Shown piece after piece: positions 5,344 through 5,733 of a stretch of DNA of 5,733 nucleotides. The notes under the pieces were generated by a model. That model was given only the letters and a program-made list of their open reading frames with translations, ran no database searches and was not told the DNA's origin. This stretch comes from an uncultured Bacilli bacterium (GTDB lineage: Bacteria; Bacillota_I; Bacilli_A; RFN20; CAG-288): NCBI GenBank assembly GCA_934700375.1, contig CAKUXT010000133.1, positions 1 through 5,733 of the forward strand, read 5' to 3'. The translations under genes and the position numbers were made by a program. Numbering within the stretch: the stretch's first letter is position 1; every line of letters begins with the position of its first letter.

Positions 5344-5733
5344 AATCACTTCAGGATAATCGGTTTTGTAAATTCCAGTATTGTTGTCCATCTGGCCACC
5401 GCCAGCAATGTTTCCAAACCATTTACCCCAACCATTTTCATAATTCAGGTATTCCTGGAAATCATTATAATGGTTGAATGTATAGAAGACTTTTCTGTCT
5501 TCTGGTCTTTCAATCAGATTATTTCCAATATATCTTGTATAAACGATTCTAGAGGCTCCACGGATAATATAGTTGCCGTTATTATATTCGCCTTTGTTAG
5601 AAGTGGTCGAATATTCAAAGCTTCCGGTTGTTCCTATATCAATCTCATAATACTTTTTCTCGTTTAGATCAGGAAGAACAGGTTCATATTTATATCTATC
5701 CGTATCACAAGAAAAATAGCTATGATTCACCCT
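5326..5733 (-). CDS. C-terminal part of a barnase-like ribonuclease
   Basis: The frame is open to the right edge of the window. The GTG at 5730 is the first possible start codon, but nothing shows it is used, so the N-terminus (probably with an export signal) lies outside. About 135 residues are visible. Counting the GTG as residue 1, the sequence YYEIDI (27-32) aligns with barnase WREADI, IIRGASRIVY (55-64) with FRNSDRILY, and VFYTFNHYNDF (81-91) with IYKTTDHYQTF. This places Glu29, Arg57, Arg61 and His87 on barnase Glu73, Arg83, Arg87 and His102, the catalytic and phosphate-binding residues. The family cleaves single-stranded RNA, often after guanine, and is usually secreted or part of a toxin. 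Odd points are an insertion of about 18 residues between Glu29 and Arg57, a tail of about 47 residues after His87 (barnase has 8), and about 35% GC. The assignment rests on motif matching by eye. No barstar-like inhibitor gene is visible; upstream sequence is not available. Confidence 0.65.
   Translation of the reverse strand, partial: RVNHSYFSCDTDRYKYEPVLPDLNEKKYYEIDIGTTGSFEYSTTSNKGEYNNGNYIIRGASRIVYTRYIGNNLIERPEDRKVFYTFNHYNDFQEYLNYENGWGKWFGNIAGGGQMDNNTGIYKTDYPEVIKKDFR

Noticed and set aside
1..5733. CRISPR array, tRNA, rRNA, insertion sequence or phage attachment site
   Set aside because: No regularly spaced repeats, cloverleaf-like sequences, transposase motifs or terminal inverted repeats were seen on either strand.

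Overview
The window looks like a chromosome segment from a low-GC Gram-positive bacterium (Bacillota). The support is AGGAGG-type ribosome binding sites, a cysteine-type Hsp33, a PepF-type oligoendopeptidase, AT-rich spacers and a barnase-like RNase. TGA is used as a stop and TGG for Trp, so the code is standard. Hand counts give about 46% GC inside hslO (1381-1620), about 40% in the left-edge gene (lines at 121, 181, 301 and 361) and about 35% in the right-edge gene (5341-5700). I cannot name a genus.

Layout. (1) 3-611, plus strand: the C-terminal end of a gene that starts outside the window. It encodes an aromatic-rich, probably beta-rich and probably secreted domain. (2) 3677 down to 592, minus strand: a likely operon pepF - hslO - small two-helix membrane protein, with gaps of 18 and about 56 nt and no obvious terminator between genes. 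The last gene overlaps the left-edge gene tail to tail by 20 bp. (3) 3678-3892: a divergent spacer holding candidate promoters for pepF and for the rightward gene, plus an inverted repeat over the -10 region of the latter. (4) 3893-5284, plus strand: a CPA2-type sodium/proton antiporter with an Asp-Asp motif and no C-terminal RCK domain. (5) 5310-5343: a perfect 32-bp palindrome with a T-run, a two-way terminator. (6) 5733 down to 5326, minus strand: the C-terminal part of a barnase-like ribonuclease, with its stop codon inside the terminator palindrome.

Taken together, the centre is ordinary core physiology: peptide turnover, redox chaperoning and ion homeostasis. The two edges carry more variable, probably exported proteins. 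The item most worth following is the right-edge RNase. It keeps the four barnase catalytic positions, but has an internal insertion and a C-terminal tail of about 47 residues that barnase lacks. I found no CRISPR array, tRNA, rRNA, transposase or attachment site, and no clearly new multi-gene system.
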